Positions 21,122 through 32,008 are shown, numbered from the stretch's first letter. The stretch is 64,000 bases of DNA from Alternaria dauci (GCF_042100115.1 NC_091278.1:434001-498000); one strand, 5' to 3'. Translations and numbers: made by a program. Notes: generated by a model not told the origin, from the letters alone.

Positions 21122-22168
21122 ATGGCCGTGAGTAAGCGTGAATCTCGCCTTCGCCGCTGGGCGCGGAAACTCGGCGGCTGTCTGCGAAACAAGCATCCGC
21201 ATCGCAAGTACAAGTCAGCTAGTTATGTGGATTTGGAGAAGAAACTTCCGTCACCTTTACATCAAATCAAATTCCAACACCCGTCACGCCATAGGCTCAT
21301 CGGTCGAAGAGAACAACCTCCGAAGAAGGAAATCAATAGAGGCACCAGAACGGGGGACGCACATCCTAAACGGGCCATGCCTTCGCCAGGAAGACTCCAA
21401 ACAGATAAACGGCGAGACCATCCGATTGATGAGACGATTCGACTGGTAAATGCGAGTGTAAACTCCCTCGTGGCAGGAAGGCGAGGTGCGCAAACACCAA
21501 GGTTTTCCGGGAAGGTGTCCAAGCAAGCTCTCGACGAGCCACAGAAGCATGTGGAAAATGATCTGTCCCAGGTTCAGGGTCCCCCCGCCGTGCTGACATG
21601 GCGAGAGTCATTGGAGGTACAGCGGGTCTTGAGGAGAGAATTGCCTCAACCACCCTCTGACAGATTTGACTCCGCAGTAGATGTAACCATTCGACCCCTA
21701 CACATTCGCAAACATCAAGGTCATAAGCCATACGGTCTTTCTGAGCTGGGAAAGTCGGCCGTATCACCCGTTCAGCCCAAACCGACGAACTATGCCCAGA
21801 CATACTGCCAACCGTCACCCCGTTCCCAGGCCGCCATGTCCACAAAAGAGAAAGACACGGTTCAAGATTGGAAGTCTGACTTGGGTAAACCTCTTCAGCA
21901 CCGCAGTGAAGGCTCAAAGGCGATCTGGAAGACAGCTTCACAGCGGCTTCTGCTGCGAAACAAAGACAGTATACGAAATTTGGATGCCGAAAGGACGATA
22001 ATAGAGCAGATGAATGCGAGGATGGAACTGGAGAAGAGGCAAGAGCCTCAGATGAGAAGCATTCAAAGCATTGAAGAAATGGCTGAAGAAGAGAAGAGAG
22101 CGGACGAGGAATGGAATGGTAGGTCCAGCACAGCCATGCAAGACTGGTTCAACAAGTGTGAGGGATGA
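21122..22168 (+). CDS. Hypothetical basic protein
   Basis: Open frame of 348 residues starting at an ATG in good context (GCCATGG). I do not recognise the product. It is rich in Arg, Lys, Pro and Gln. The N-terminus is strongly basic (KRESRLRRWARKLGGCLRNK), which may be a nuclear signal or amphipathic helix. The middle has low complexity and is probably disordered. The last 70 residues are predicted helical and highly charged (LDAERTIIEQMNARMELEKR, then a Glu-rich EEMAEEEKRADEEW). A possible last intron exists at 22158-22194, but at 37 bp it is too short to trust. The frame is long for chance in this composition, so a real gene is likely, perhaps lineage-specific. Confidence 0.5.
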   Translation: MAVSKRESRLRRWARKLGGCLRNKHPHRKYKSASYVDLEKKLPSPLHQIKFQHPSRHRLIGRREQPPKKEINRGTRTGDAHPKRAMPSPGRLQTDKRRDHPIDETIRLVNASVNSLVAGRRGAQTPRFSGKVSKQALDEPQKHVENDLSQVQGPPAVLTWRESLEVQRVLRRELPQPPSDRFDSAVDVTIRPLHIRKHQGHKPYGLSELGKSAVSPVQPKPTNYAQTYCQPSPRSQAAMSTKEKDTVQDWKSDLGKPLQHRSEGSKAIWKTASQRLLLRNKDSIRNLDAERTIIEQMNARMELEKRQEPQMRSIQSIEEMAEEEKRADEEWNGRSSTAMQDWFNKCEG

Positions 22169-23049
22169 TGTTGCTGACCTCGTCTGTGTTCCAGGTATTG
22201 CCACTCAGCTTGCCTTTGATGCGCAGAGCCCTGGTGTCCAGGAAGTCAAGTCTGTCTCATTCCGCCACCAAAGACGGCCGATCGCAAATGCTCAGCAATA
22301 GACAAATTTTAGTTACGGGAGACTGCCAGGCAACTCGCTGGGTGCTACAGCCCCTTTCCAAATCTAATTGACAAGGAACAACACCCGACTCTAAGGCCAA
22401 CGAGAATACTGCAGACATACAGGGCATTGGTATGGTGAAGGACCGCACTCGGCTGGCTTCAACATGACAATCTAAAGTTTTACATGGCGGTCAAGGAGGC
22501 AGCTAACTCTGCCAAGCGGATTAAGGGATCACAGAGGGGGTGGGAGGGCACTTGGTATCGTGCGTTGTTGCAGGAAGCTTGGGAGCGATTCCTACAATCT
22601 GTACGATCCTCATGCGCACGTGCATAATATTATCGGGCCAAAGGCGATTCTAGTGCTTTTTGCACCTCGTGAATTGTCATCGCTTACAAAATGACGGTGT
22701 GTTGAAGCTTGTGTTCTTTGGAGAGAATGCGTCCACGCTAACTCTGGTGTGGCCGAATATCCCGAAAAGAAAATACGCATGCAGCTTTTCCCCTAATTTC
22801 TGGCCTCAAGACGCTGCTTTAGCTCGCGGAGCGCGACCGAGGAGATGGACCACGCGATCAGCTACCATGGTACGGTGAGGAGTAGTCGGGCACGTATCCG
22901 GGTGTGGCACTCGGACAGGGTATCGTAAGTGTTGTGTTTAATGGCAGTTTGTTCGCCCGCTGGAAGAAGCAAAACCTGCATGACATTATCTGCACCGCAT
23001 CGAGATTAATAGCGTGTTGGCCATCTTCAAGTTTAACATCGCCTCCCTT
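22169..23049. other. Intergenic, 0.9 kb
   Basis: I see nothing coding. Several purine-rich stretches occur around 22490-22560. This would hold the promoter of the gene starting at 23050. Confidence 0.35.
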
Positions 23050-23898
23050 ATGCGAACCTTCAGATCCAGTTCCAGCATGCTCTGCCATTCACTCTTGAAG
23101 ACCTTCAGCTCCAGTGAGACCGACCACGACTTTTCGCATCATCTCTGCAGCATGTGCCGACACACTACGGAGCCAACCCCGTCACGGAACTCGAATGTTT
23201 GCGCATCAGGAACGGCAACGTCGTATAAAAGTCCAATGTGTCACCTGCCTCACACGACTGTAAATTCAAATCTTGGCTCTCGGCATCAAACCTTTCGACT
23301 GCAATTCAACCGCTTCTTGGTCGAGGACCCTTCCATTGCGGTATTTTCGGTTGGACAAGAAGCACCCATCTCTGGTGCCTGGCGAGACGAGGACCGCAGA
23401 GGCTGCTACGGGCTTAGTCTGACGTATGGATGGGCCCAACTCTTCACCGCGCCACGTTCTCGATGCAACGTGACGATGAGTGTTGGACGTCACTGGACAC
23501 TTGGGGTATCGAACGAGGCGATCCGGTATTGGAGCGTTACAGACGGTGTGATACTAGTGGATTGGGGCCAGCTCTACGAGAGTTACTTTAAGCAAGTGGA
23601 GAAGACGAGGAACCGCCAAAGACATGGAAGATTTCCAGAACGGAACCGTGGATATGATGAAGAGGCTTCGCCCGACCAAACTAGGGAGCGAGTGATGCGA
23701 GTCCGTTCCAATTCTGCGGCACCGCGATCAACAGCTCACGAGCTTGGCTTGAGATTCAGCAATGGCTTAAGGGTCATGAGAGATGCAATTAGAAGTCGTG
23801 TGGGTAAAAGAGGATCGGGGACGTCAGGGTCAGAGAGCATCTCACTTGCTCGTGTTCCTATACTCTGGACAAACCCGAGTTATCAGAGGCTGCGATAA
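23050..23898 (+). CDS. Hypothetical protein
   Basis: Open frame of 282 residues from the first ATG at 23050 (the longer frame begins at a GTG). I do not recognise it. The first 70 residues are rich in Ser, Cys, His and Thr. The block at about 85-190 looks like a folded domain with many aromatic residues (GCYGLSLTYGWAQLF, SVGRHWTLGVSNEAIRYW, VDWGQLYESYF). The C-terminal third is basic and Ser-rich, probably disordered. There is no signal peptide or membrane span. It follows two other unrecognised plus-strand frames. The folded middle makes it a more convincing gene than a random frame. Confidence 0.45.
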   Translation: MRTFRSSSSMLCHSLLKTFSSSETDHDFSHHLCSMCRHTTEPTPSRNSNVCASGTATSYKSPMCHLPHTTVNSNLGSRHQTFRLQFNRFLVEDPSIAVFSVGQEAPISGAWRDEDRRGCYGLSLTYGWAQLFTAPRSRCNVTMSVGRHWTLGVSNEAIRYWSVTDGVILVDWGQLYESYFKQVEKTRNRQRHGRFPERNRGYDEEASPDQTRERVMRVRSNSAAPRSTAHELGLRFSNGLRVMRDAIRSRVGKRGSGTSGSESISLARVPILWTNPSYQRLR

Positions 23899-24108
23899 CG
23901 CGTGATTAAGCGCTGGTAGATGTAATAGAGTACATGAATGACAATGTGGTTGATGTCGTCGCGATGCCGATGACGTCTGTGTAAATTCAGACGCGTGACG
24001 CGTGAACGTCCTCCGTTTTAGCGACAAAAAAAGTACAGACCCCGCTGCTGCCCCGCCGCGCATTTCACAACACTCCACTTCTAAAATCATTTTCCCAAAG
24101 TCGCCAAT

Positions 24109-24970
24109 ATGTCTGTCTGCGTAATTTGCGAAAAGCCCTTGGAGGTAGAAATCGAGCGCGACGAGGACGAAGAATATGATGGTGGAGCGTCGTCTTCTGG
24201 CAAAGGCCCTGCGGCGGCACCAGAAACATATCCCGATGATGTCCAACTGACTTGTGGATGCCACTTCCACTGGTATGCAACTTCTCTTTCACATGATCGC
24301 GCGTTGTTACTGACACGAACTGTGTAGGGATTGTCTTCTCTCTGCCTACGAAATAACTTCGTGTCCACACTGCGGCAAAGAGATTTCCACCATGGGCGAC
24401 GGTACACAAAAGGTTCTCTGCAGACTCAACAACGAAGGCGGAATCCAAGAGAATCTCGATATTCTGCCCCTCCTCACCGAAGAGTCATACCTAAAAGCAT
24501 ACCCCGAAGACAGGAAAGCACGCGCATTCCTCGAGTTCTGTCGCGAAGGCGACTACAAAGCTGTGGTCGAACTCCTCCTTGGGGATTCGGAAGACGACGA
24601 TGAGGATGAAGAGGGCGACGTCGAAATGAGCACCACAGACCACCCAGAGAAGGAGGTGGGAATCGACAGAGTGTTGAGATACCAAGATCCGATTGGGGAT
24701 ATGCAGTCGGGTCTCCATGCGGCGGTACATGCGCAGAGTAGGGAAGTGGCTTGGTTGTTACTGCTTCTCGCGAGCAACTACCCATTGTTGGAATTTCCCC
24801 CGCAGGTCTTCCAGGAGGCAGAGGCTATGGGCATTATGAGGGGGCTTACAGAAGACAAGGTCGACATTCGGAGTTTGAGAGATGCAAATGGCAGGACTGC
24901 GGAAGACATCGCAAGGGAGATTGGCGGGGTGTGGGTAGGGTGGACAGACAACAACCGGTTGGCGATTTGA
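24109..24970 (+). CDS. RING-type zinc finger protein with ankyrin-like repeats
   Basis: Two exons, 24109-24272 and 24328-24970, give 268 residues. The 55-bp intron (GTATGC donor, TAG acceptor) splits the RING codon for Trp in HFHWDC. The N-terminal RING-like finger has CVIC at residues 4-7, a long acidic loop, then CGCHFHWDC and CPHCGKE up to about residue 73. C-terminally, two or three ankyrin-like helices are visible: ARAFLEFCREGDYKAVVELL, GLHAAVHAQSREVAWLLLLL and LRDANGRTAEDIARE. An acidic linker (about 150-165) separates them. RING proteins of this build are usually E3 ubiquitin ligases with ankyrin repeats as the substrate arm. The acidic insert in the finger is long, so the zinc geometry is unconfirmed. 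Confidence 0.8.
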
Positions 24971-25486
24971 GGCCCGTGATAAAGCGTACAACCTACAAGC
25001 AGTAGCATAATCTCGGTTTTCGTACGGATGATTGTATCTTCCTGGAGAACAAGCGCAAAGAAAAGCCCTTGAGGAAGTCGAGCAGCAGTTGGCAGGCCTG
25101 CGCTATCAACTTCAACTTATACGACATCCAGGTGCTCAAAAAGAGAAGGCGGCAGTAATCAGAGACGCCTCTAACCAGCCATTCGGGTTCACTCACTCTC
25201 ATCTGCTCGTTGAGTCACCATCCATCTGCTAAGCCATGTTTGCCTCGCCTTGTCATCTTTGTGCCGAAGCACAACATCGCTTCATACAGATGAGGTAGAA
25301 CGGACACAATTCGCATGTTATTCCATGCGCTCTTCTCATGATACCTTCATTTCCACGAACATGAACATCCAGGTGTTCACTCGACGCTACCACAACTACC
25401 AAAAAGATGCGCCGGCTACGTTCGCCGAAACTGAGATGCACGCAAAAAGAATGGTTCGAAGAATCCTGAGTAAGCTCAGGCACGTT
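24971..25486. other. Intergenic before tRNA-Phe
   Basis: No gene is supported. A 66-codon frame at 25032-25232 is rich in Gln and Leu but has no ATG start or known product. Confidence 0.35.
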
Positions 25487-25571
25487 GTCCCCTTCGTGGA
25501 TCGAACACGATACCTCCAGATTTAGTGACTGAGACTTCAGTCTGGCGCTCTCCCAATTGAGCTAAGGAGAC
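25487..25571 (-). tRNA. tRNA-Phe(GAA): tRNA-Phe (anticodon GAA) with 13-nt intron
   Basis: The minus strand folds into a full cloverleaf. The acceptor stem GTCTCCT pairs with AGGGGAC with one G-U. The D arm is GCTC/GAGC. The anticodon stem CCAGA pairs with TCTGG. The T arm is TCGTG-TTCGATC-CACGA. The loop reads C-T-GAA-G with the anticodon GAA at 25536-25538. A 13-base intron (25522-25534) lies one base after the anticodon, the standard eukaryotic position. The mature length is 72 before CCA addition. The fold is complete, so the gene is probably active. Confidence 0.95.
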
Positions 25572-26312
25572 GGTTGTGGGATTTGATGGAAGGATTTGAA
25601 AAATCAATCCTTATAATGTCGATAGCGACTTGAGACATAGCAGCTGTACGGCAATCACAAGCTCTCACAGTGAATCCAAGATGTCATGGGGTCATGAAAA
25701 TCTTGTCCAAGAGTCAAGTGTTTTGGTGGGGTGAAAGCGGGGTTGTTTCATGGGCTAGACTCTGTCAGACCCAACGGGGACCGGACGTAATATGTATACC
25801 AGAAGAGGCACTTGGAATGTGGGGACACTGAACTCTTCTGTTGCTATCGTACTGGAAGACCTGCGAATACATTATTCTTACGTCTATTACCTGTCTTTTG
25901 AATGGCCCAGTCAACGTCTCTGCACTAGGGATCCTTCATTTCCCTAGTGTATCCATCTCAACAATCCTCTTGCAGGCGAACCTCATAAATTCCGTGTACG
26001 ATCGGGCTCGTAACTGTTGACGTATTCAGTACTAGATGGCACTTCTATTAGTCCACGGAACAGGCAATCACACCTCATAAATAGACATGAGTGGGACAAG
26101 TATGTGCGTATCCCGTAGTCAAATTTTCGATATGTTATCCTCTACGCCTGTGTATCATGCACCATCAAGTCGGCTTATATCGTGCTGTCCGTCGCCAACA
26201 CCTCACTCCTCGCTCGTGGTATCTCATGCTCATATAAATAGCAAACTCCGTCGGGTTGGCCGTCATCCATTTTTACTCATTGATCCGCTCGTTCGCTCGA
26301 AGAATCGATGGT
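25572..26312. other. Intergenic, 0.74 kb
   Basis: This is the 5' flank of the tRNA gene and the 3' flank of the small zinc-finger gene. I see no gene here. Confidence 0.4.
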
Positions 26313-26758
26313 TTATTTAACAACACCCTCGTCTTCGTTGAAGCACACAGCAAAGTCTTTGCTGTGCTTGTTGGTGGCGTGGTCGGTAAGCATCTTGCGG
26401 CTCGTGGTGCCCTGGAAGGTCTGGAAGCAAGTCTTGCACTTGATTGTCTGGGCGGCAGCGTTCTGGTGTGACGTTAGCAACCTGACTTGTGACTGTCGGT
26501 CGAATGCGGAATCGCAAAGTTGCAAGATTACGAGTAGGTGGGGGTACGTACGGCTTTCAGTTGGCTCTTTGCTTCTTTTGGGCCGGCATCGCCTGCAGTT
26601 TTGGAGCACGAAATTAATGTCTGTCTCACGTGTAGTCGGCAAACGCTGAAATACTAACCCTTCCTGTCGCGTTTCTGCTGTGCCCTTGGAAGAATGTTAG
26701 CAAATGTCCGGGCGCGTGAAGGCTCATGTATATCTGCTTACTTGGCTCCGTTACCCAT
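26313..26758 (-). CDS. Small zinc-binding protein, At2g23090-like / 4F5 family
   Basis: Four minus-strand exons: 26742-26758 (17 nt), 26659-26684 (26 nt), 26552-26592 (41 nt) and 26313-26462. Together they encode 77 residues (introns 57, 66 and 89 bp; donors GTAAGC, GTTAGT and GTACGT). The protein begins MGNGAKAQQKRDRKGDAGPK, the charged 4F5/SERF-like N-terminus. It then carries one C2H2 finger with Cys37, Cys40, His56 and His61 (CKTC, then DHATNKH), and an acidic end. This is the small conserved eukaryotic family typified by Arabidopsis At2g23090, whose role is unclear; SERF-like N-termini are linked with protein aggregation and nucleic-acid binding. The three tiny first exons hide it from simple gene finders; only the last exon shows as an open frame. 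Confidence 0.9.
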
Positions 26759-27543
26759 CTTGTGGTTTGCTGGTAATCAGTGGCTGAGTGTGAGCGGTGA
26801 TGTGTATGTCGACAGCGGTCAAAGTTTGTGGTTTGCTAGGGCGAAGGCTGACGGTTCTGAGAGATTATTTGCGACAGCGGGGAGCGTCCAGGCGTCCAGG
26901 CCGTTGGATGGAAAGGCGGTGTTGGCATTTCCGGCGTTAAGCGGGAAAGGGTTAGGTAGCCTTCCGCGCTATCATGTGAATGAAATCTTCACGCCGCTAC
27001 CGTCTTATCAACAACACTGCAAACTCATTAGACCTAACAATATCCCGGAGATGATATCACTGTTGCTCGCGTCGGTGAATTCAGACAGTGTTTGTGCTGA
27101 TGTATAGTTGGTAGCGAATGGCGAAGCTACACTTTGTGACGCGAGAGAACTCGTCACACGCTTTGTGTTTCGGCAACTGACGCGTGCCTGCAGAACCGGC
27201 ATTCGAAAGTGATGACTATCTGGATAGTCACCATGGACGTTGAGTGTCACGGCCAGGTAGCGCGTTCTGTCTCACTAAGGCAGTACATATGTTTGAACGG
27301 CCCAGCAACATAGGTAGTATATTTCGAAAGATCTATGTATTGTTCTTGTTCAGTTTGTCGAGTTTCCATCTCAGGCTCTCGCGCAATTCGTTCCTTCCTC
27401 GAATATCGCACGAACGTTTGTTCGCGGTCCAGTCAGGTGCTCGGTAGTACCCTCGGTCGTTTGCTTTTACTCATACCTTCTTTATCATAACGTCTTTCCA
27501 TACGCCTCCTCAACACCTAAGCTGTCAGTCCTTTCTCAACGTC
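26759..27543. promoter_or_regulatory. Divergent promoter region, zinc-finger protein / zinc transporter
   Basis: 785 bases lie between divergent start codons. The half next to the transporter is pyrimidine-rich, like a leader. A 137-codon frame at 26694-27107 overlaps the first exons of the minus gene and is not supported. Confidence 0.4.
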
Positions 27544-28771
27544 ATGGATCATAGCCACGCCAATCACGATTCAGCTCATGAGCACAACCATAGTCGCTTC
27601 CAAGTCAGCCGAAAGACGCGTCTTAGGGCTGTTATAGCCATATCCTTCTGCTTCTTTGCGGCCGAAATATCTGTGGGCTTCTACACCAGATCGTTGGCTC
27701 TCGTTGCTGATGCCTTCCACTATGTGCGTCTTTCATTACCCCACAGACTTGCGTTGCACTTTCCTTGCGGCCAATCACTAATATTCAATGTAGCTGAATG
27801 ACCTCATCGGCTTCATCGTGGCCTTGGTAGCCGTTCAGGTGACGGACCGCAAGACCTCGCCCCCGGAGCTCTCCTTCGGTTGGGCGCGGGCATCGCTTCT
27901 CGGAGCCTTTTTCAACGGCAGTTTCCTGATTGCCCTGGGAATCAGCATTGCTCTGCAATCGGTCGAGCGTTTCGTCTCCATCGAGCACGTCCAAAACCCC
28001 AGGCTAGTCCTGATTGTAGGATCTATTGGCTTGTTTCTCAATATCATCAGCGCGTTGTTCCTGCATGAGCATGATCACGACCACGGCTCTGCGGGCAACG
28101 GTGATGAAGAGAGCATGGCAGCTACACCCACACATGAGAGCCATCTGCATATAATCGCAAAGCCAAAGAAGCACGGCATGGATCTGGGTATCCTCGGTGC
28201 CCTCATTCATGTTCTTGGCGACGCGATCAACAACATCGGTGTCATCATCTCAGCTGTGGTTATCTGGTTCGTCGAATCACCCAACCGTTTCTACACCGAC
28301 CCAGCAGTCAGCATGTGGATTGCCATCATGATTCTGCTCACTGCCATTCCCCTCACAAAGCGCAGCGGCAAGATCCTACTTCAATCTGCTCCGTTGGGCG
28401 TCAAGATTGAGGACGTCAAGCACGACCTGGAGGCTATACCTGGCGTGGTGAGTGTGCACGAACTCCACGTCTGGCGTCTAGACCAGAAAAAGTCCGTGGC
28501 GTCTGCACATGTCGTGGTCACGGAACCAGATATCGCCAGTTTCATGCAGAAGGCCAAGGTCTTTTCTGAATGCCTGCATGCATATGGTATTCACTCAGCA
28601 ACGCTCCAACCTGAGCTTGCTGCTCCTCCTGGAGAGCTCAATGGTGTCAATAGTACGGGCAGGGAGGCAGCTCCGGGTGTCATCAGTGGTACAAACACAG
28701 CACGGACGAGTACTGAGAAGTGTGGCGTGCCCTGTGGTCTACTTTGCGAAGAGTTGAAATGCTGTAACTAA
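27544..28771 (+). CDS. Zinc/cadmium transporter, CDF family (ZRC1/COT1-like)
   Basis: Two exons, 27544-27723 and 27794-28771 (70-bp intron, GTGCGT donor), give 385 residues. Six membrane helices are expected. The metal site is clear: H59-x3-D63 in helix 2 (FHYLND) and H199-x3-D203 in helix 5 (HVLGD). A His-rich loop (HEHDHDH) lies between helices 4 and 5, and the N-terminus is His-rich (HSHANHDSAHEHNHSRF). The cytosolic C-terminal ferredoxin-like domain includes GVVSVHELHVWRLD. The protein ends in a Cys cluster, Cys370, 374, 378, 383 and 384. The HxxxD pair marks zinc-specific members, which pump Zn2+ into the vacuole or secretory organelles in exchange for protons. Confidence 0.94.
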
Positions 28772-29025
28772 ACTCCAAAAATAAAGCAACAGCGGAAGCA
28801 GTTCCGCAGTCCCTGCATAAGCTTACTTGGAGGGGCTTCAAACTACCCCACTTTGAGCACCATGGGCGTAACCAAGTTGAGCTCCAGCTTCGTAGCACGC
28901 AATAACAAGCATATCAATTCGTAATCAAACAGCCGAGGATTATCTTGCTGGATCTACTCTGATCTGATAGCCACTGTCCATATTTGCTCGATTCAAACCT
29001 CATCTACTCTTCCCGGCGCTGCAGA

Positions 29026-30148
29026 ATGTCGGGCACAGAAATCCACAAGTACGGAACCAACGATGGCTGGCATGGTGTCATAAAAGAAGGTGGTGAATTC
29101 CCACCAGAGGAAGACAGATACCACCTGTATATCGGTAATGCAAATCTGTAACACACATCGCATCAGTAAGACAAGCATGCTCAAATATTCTCAGGTCTCT
29201 TCTGCCCCTTTGCCCACCGTCCAAACTTAGTCCGACACCTCAAGCACCTCCAACCTTATCTTCCCGTTTCTGTCGTGCGCCCTTACCCAAAAGGTGAGCC
29301 GGGCTGGCGTTTCGATGCCAATTACCCCAATGCAACACCCGACCACCTCTTCAACAGCCAGTTCATGCACCAGCTCTACTTCCGCGACGATCCAGCCTAC
29401 ACGGGGAAATACAGCGTCCCCCTCCTCTGGGACAAGAAGAGTAACCGCATCGTCAACAACGAAAGCGCCGAAATGTTGAAATGGCTACCCAGTGCTTTCA
29501 ACTCTCTGCAACAAGACAGTAACAGGGTGCAAGAACTGGATTTCTACCCCCAAGAACTCCGTCAAAAGATCGACGAGATAAGCCCCTGGCTCATGTCCCT
29601 GGTCTGCGCCGGAGTCTACAAAGCCGGCTTCGCACAGACCCAAGAGGACTACGAGAAGGGCGTTATTCCCTTGTTCGCGGCACTGAACCGGCTAGAAGAG
29701 TTGGTGCACAGTAACGGCGGCCCGTATATCCTTGGTACCAGGCTCACCGAGCTCGATATCCTGGCCTATCCAACAATAGTCCGCTTCGACACTGTGTACT
29801 CGCAGCACTTCAAAACGAACTTGGGCTCGATACGACATGACTACCCTGTTCTGAATAACTGGCTGAAGAACCTGTATCACAACGTGCAAGGGTTCAAGGA
29901 AAGTACAGACTTTCAGCATATAAAGGAGAATGTAAGTCTGGCTGGCTGCGAAGCTGAGTAGGGGGTGATGGCTGACATGGATTGCGCATCTTTAGTATAC
30001 GAAGAGTCACAAGGATATCAATCCGCTGAGCATTACGCCGCTGGGACCATTTCCGAACGTGGAAGAAGGATACGAAGAGGACTGGGGCAAGTTGAAGCCT
30101 GGGAAGGTAGCGCACCCGAGAGTGTTGGAGGCGCAAAGCAAATTGTGA
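29026..30148 (+). CDS. Xi-class glutathione transferase (glutathionyl-hydroquinone reductase, ECM4-like)
   Basis: Three exons, 29026-29134, 29195-29931 and 29996-30148, give 332 residues (introns 60 and 64 bp; donors GTAATG and GTAAGT). The thioredoxin-like N-domain has the catalytic Cys40 in GLFCPFAHR. Most family members have CPWAHR, so Phe42 replaces Trp. Family marks follow: SVPLLWDKKSNRIVNNESAE (the glutathione-binding VPVLWD and NESSEI-like motif), the helical C-domain, YILGTRLTELDI, VRFDTVY, and the terminal YTKSHKDINPLSITPLGPFP. The reaction is reductive removal of glutathione from glutathionyl-hydroquinones and related thiol transfer, in the cytosol. The length is typical. Confidence 0.9.
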
Positions 30149-30373
30149 AGCAAAGGTGATGAGAAGAACGTTGGATAATGCTTGTGAGATTATCAAAGAT
30201 GACAACAATACACGCGGAAACGTCCATGGTAACGTTACATGTTCCATTCGCCTCTAAATTTTTGGGTCATTCCAATGCCCATTATCCATAATGTACATAC
30301 CACGCATCGCCGACGGAGCATATCGTTTACCCGTACATGGCTCACCCAATTTCCCTTCTCGGCATATGCCGTT

Positions 30374-32008
30374 CTACTGCGTCTTCTTTGTGCTCTTCTC
30401 GCTGGGCGCACTGTACAGCCAAAGGGCAACAAAGGCCAACCAACCCAAGACGGTAACCCAAATACCGGCAATCCAGACCCACGCACCGCTGATCTCGAAA
30501 CTCCTTGGGTACTCGTCGTGCGCAAAGTGCCTGACGGTCACCTGCCTCTTTTCGTCGATGTTAGTGACGAAGGGGCGGCGGTAGTTGACGCGGAAGTTGA
30601 AGATTCCATGCTGATCGGGTGTCCTGAATGCGACGCCGAAGATGGTTGCATTTGCGGTTTGTGCGATCGGGGAGAGGTTCAGGCGCTGGAAAGGGGAAAG
30701 CATGCTGAACTCAAGCTGGATGTTATCTTTGGGTGAGGGGACGAAGGGAGTGAGGTGATCGTTGGCGTATTCGGAGATTTCGACTTGGAAATGCTATGAA
30801 AGTTAGTAAACACTGTGTAACAACCTTTGACACAAACTTACGACGTCGGTCTTGATGCGATAGATGGTGGGGTTGTTCTCAGGGACTGCAACACTGGTGT
30901 TCAACTTCTTGCTAGCACCCTCATCCTGGTAGTGGATGAGCTTGCCAACCTTCAACACACCCGCCTCCTTGAATGTCCAAGCAGAAAGCTTTTGGGCGAA
31001 TTCTCGGTTGCCGGTGGTGACGGCCTTGTCGCCCAGCTTGGCCTTCTCTGCGAACCACTTGTTCTGAAGCATCTCGGCTGAACCGACAACAGCCAAGCGC
31101 GCAGCGTTGTTCGCTTGCATGACAGAGACAAGGTTCAGTTGCCCGCCGACGGCAAAAGGATCTTCCACACCGTCGGCCTCATCCTTGGGGTTGTAGCTGT
31201 AGGCGGTGGCCGGAGCGCGGAGGACAGGCGACGTGAGTGGTGACTCGTTTCCAAGAGTTTGACCGACAGCGCGTGGCACAGCAACGTAGCCCTCGCCAGC
31301 GAAATAGTTCTTCACATCTGGCCTCAGCGCACTCGGGAACGGAAGGAGCAGTACGTCGTGTTGCTCTTGTGCGGATGAGGAATCGTAGTTGAAATGGTCG
31401 ACGACCAGTGCGCCCTTGTCGGCTGGGATGCTGATGTCAAGTTCAGCAAGCATGGCCTGGACGGCTGTAGGTGTAGCGTATTCGCTCGAGAGGGCGACGA
31501 GGATGTTTCCATCCTTCTTCATGAATTCCAGGAAGTTGTTCGCTGTGAGGGCAGGGCCGAGGCCTTTCGACTTGCCAGGCAGGAGGAGGACATGGTCGTA
31601 TGCTCGTTCGCCGTGCTTCAGTAACGACAGCTTGCTCTCTTTGGGCGATTCTACAGACGTGGTGAATCCTCGGGCTGTTCATACTTGTCAGCACTAGTCC
31701 TCACTGCAATAGAGTTCCGTTGAGCATCATGCGCTGCGCGAGGCCAAGTTGCATGTTCAATTGACCCGAGCCGTTACCACCACCTCTTCTGTGCATGCCA
31801 TCTTGTGCAAACCGGAAGCATGACAATGTCCCGACAAGGAATTGGAATAATCAATCAACTTACACGTCAAGTCCTCGAGGAACACGCTGTACTTCTCCCG
31901 CTCGGCCTGCTCTTCTAGCACAACCAGCAAGCGGTTGCCTGTGAAACTCTTGGCCTGCACCACCACCGACCACAGGAAGGCGACCGTAATAGAAAGTAGC
32001 CACCGCAT
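30374..32008 (-). CDS. WBP1: Oligosaccharyltransferase subunit WBP1 (OST48)
   Basis: Three minus-strand exons: 31864-32008, 30842-31674 and 30374-30793, giving 465 residues. The introns are 189 bp (GTAAGT) and 48 bp (GTAAGT). The N-terminus is a signal peptide (MRWLLSITVAFLWSVVVQA, then KSFTGNRLLVVL). Family-typical blocks are RGFTTSVESPKESKLSLLKH, GERAYDHVLLLPGKSKGLGP, VDHFNYD, VLRAPATAYSYNP and FRVNYRRPF. One membrane helix near the end (VWIAGIWVTVLGWLAFVALW) is followed by a short cytosolic tail ending KKTQ. This is a KKXX ER-retrieval signal, a classic WBP1 feature. The protein is a core part of the ER complex that transfers the lipid-linked glycan to Asn in nascent proteins. Its start faces that of the complex I subunit 317 bases away. 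Confidence 0.95.

Noticed and set aside
26694..27107. 137-codon plus frame
   Set aside because: It overlaps the first exons of the small zinc-finger gene on the other strand and begins at a non-ATG codon.
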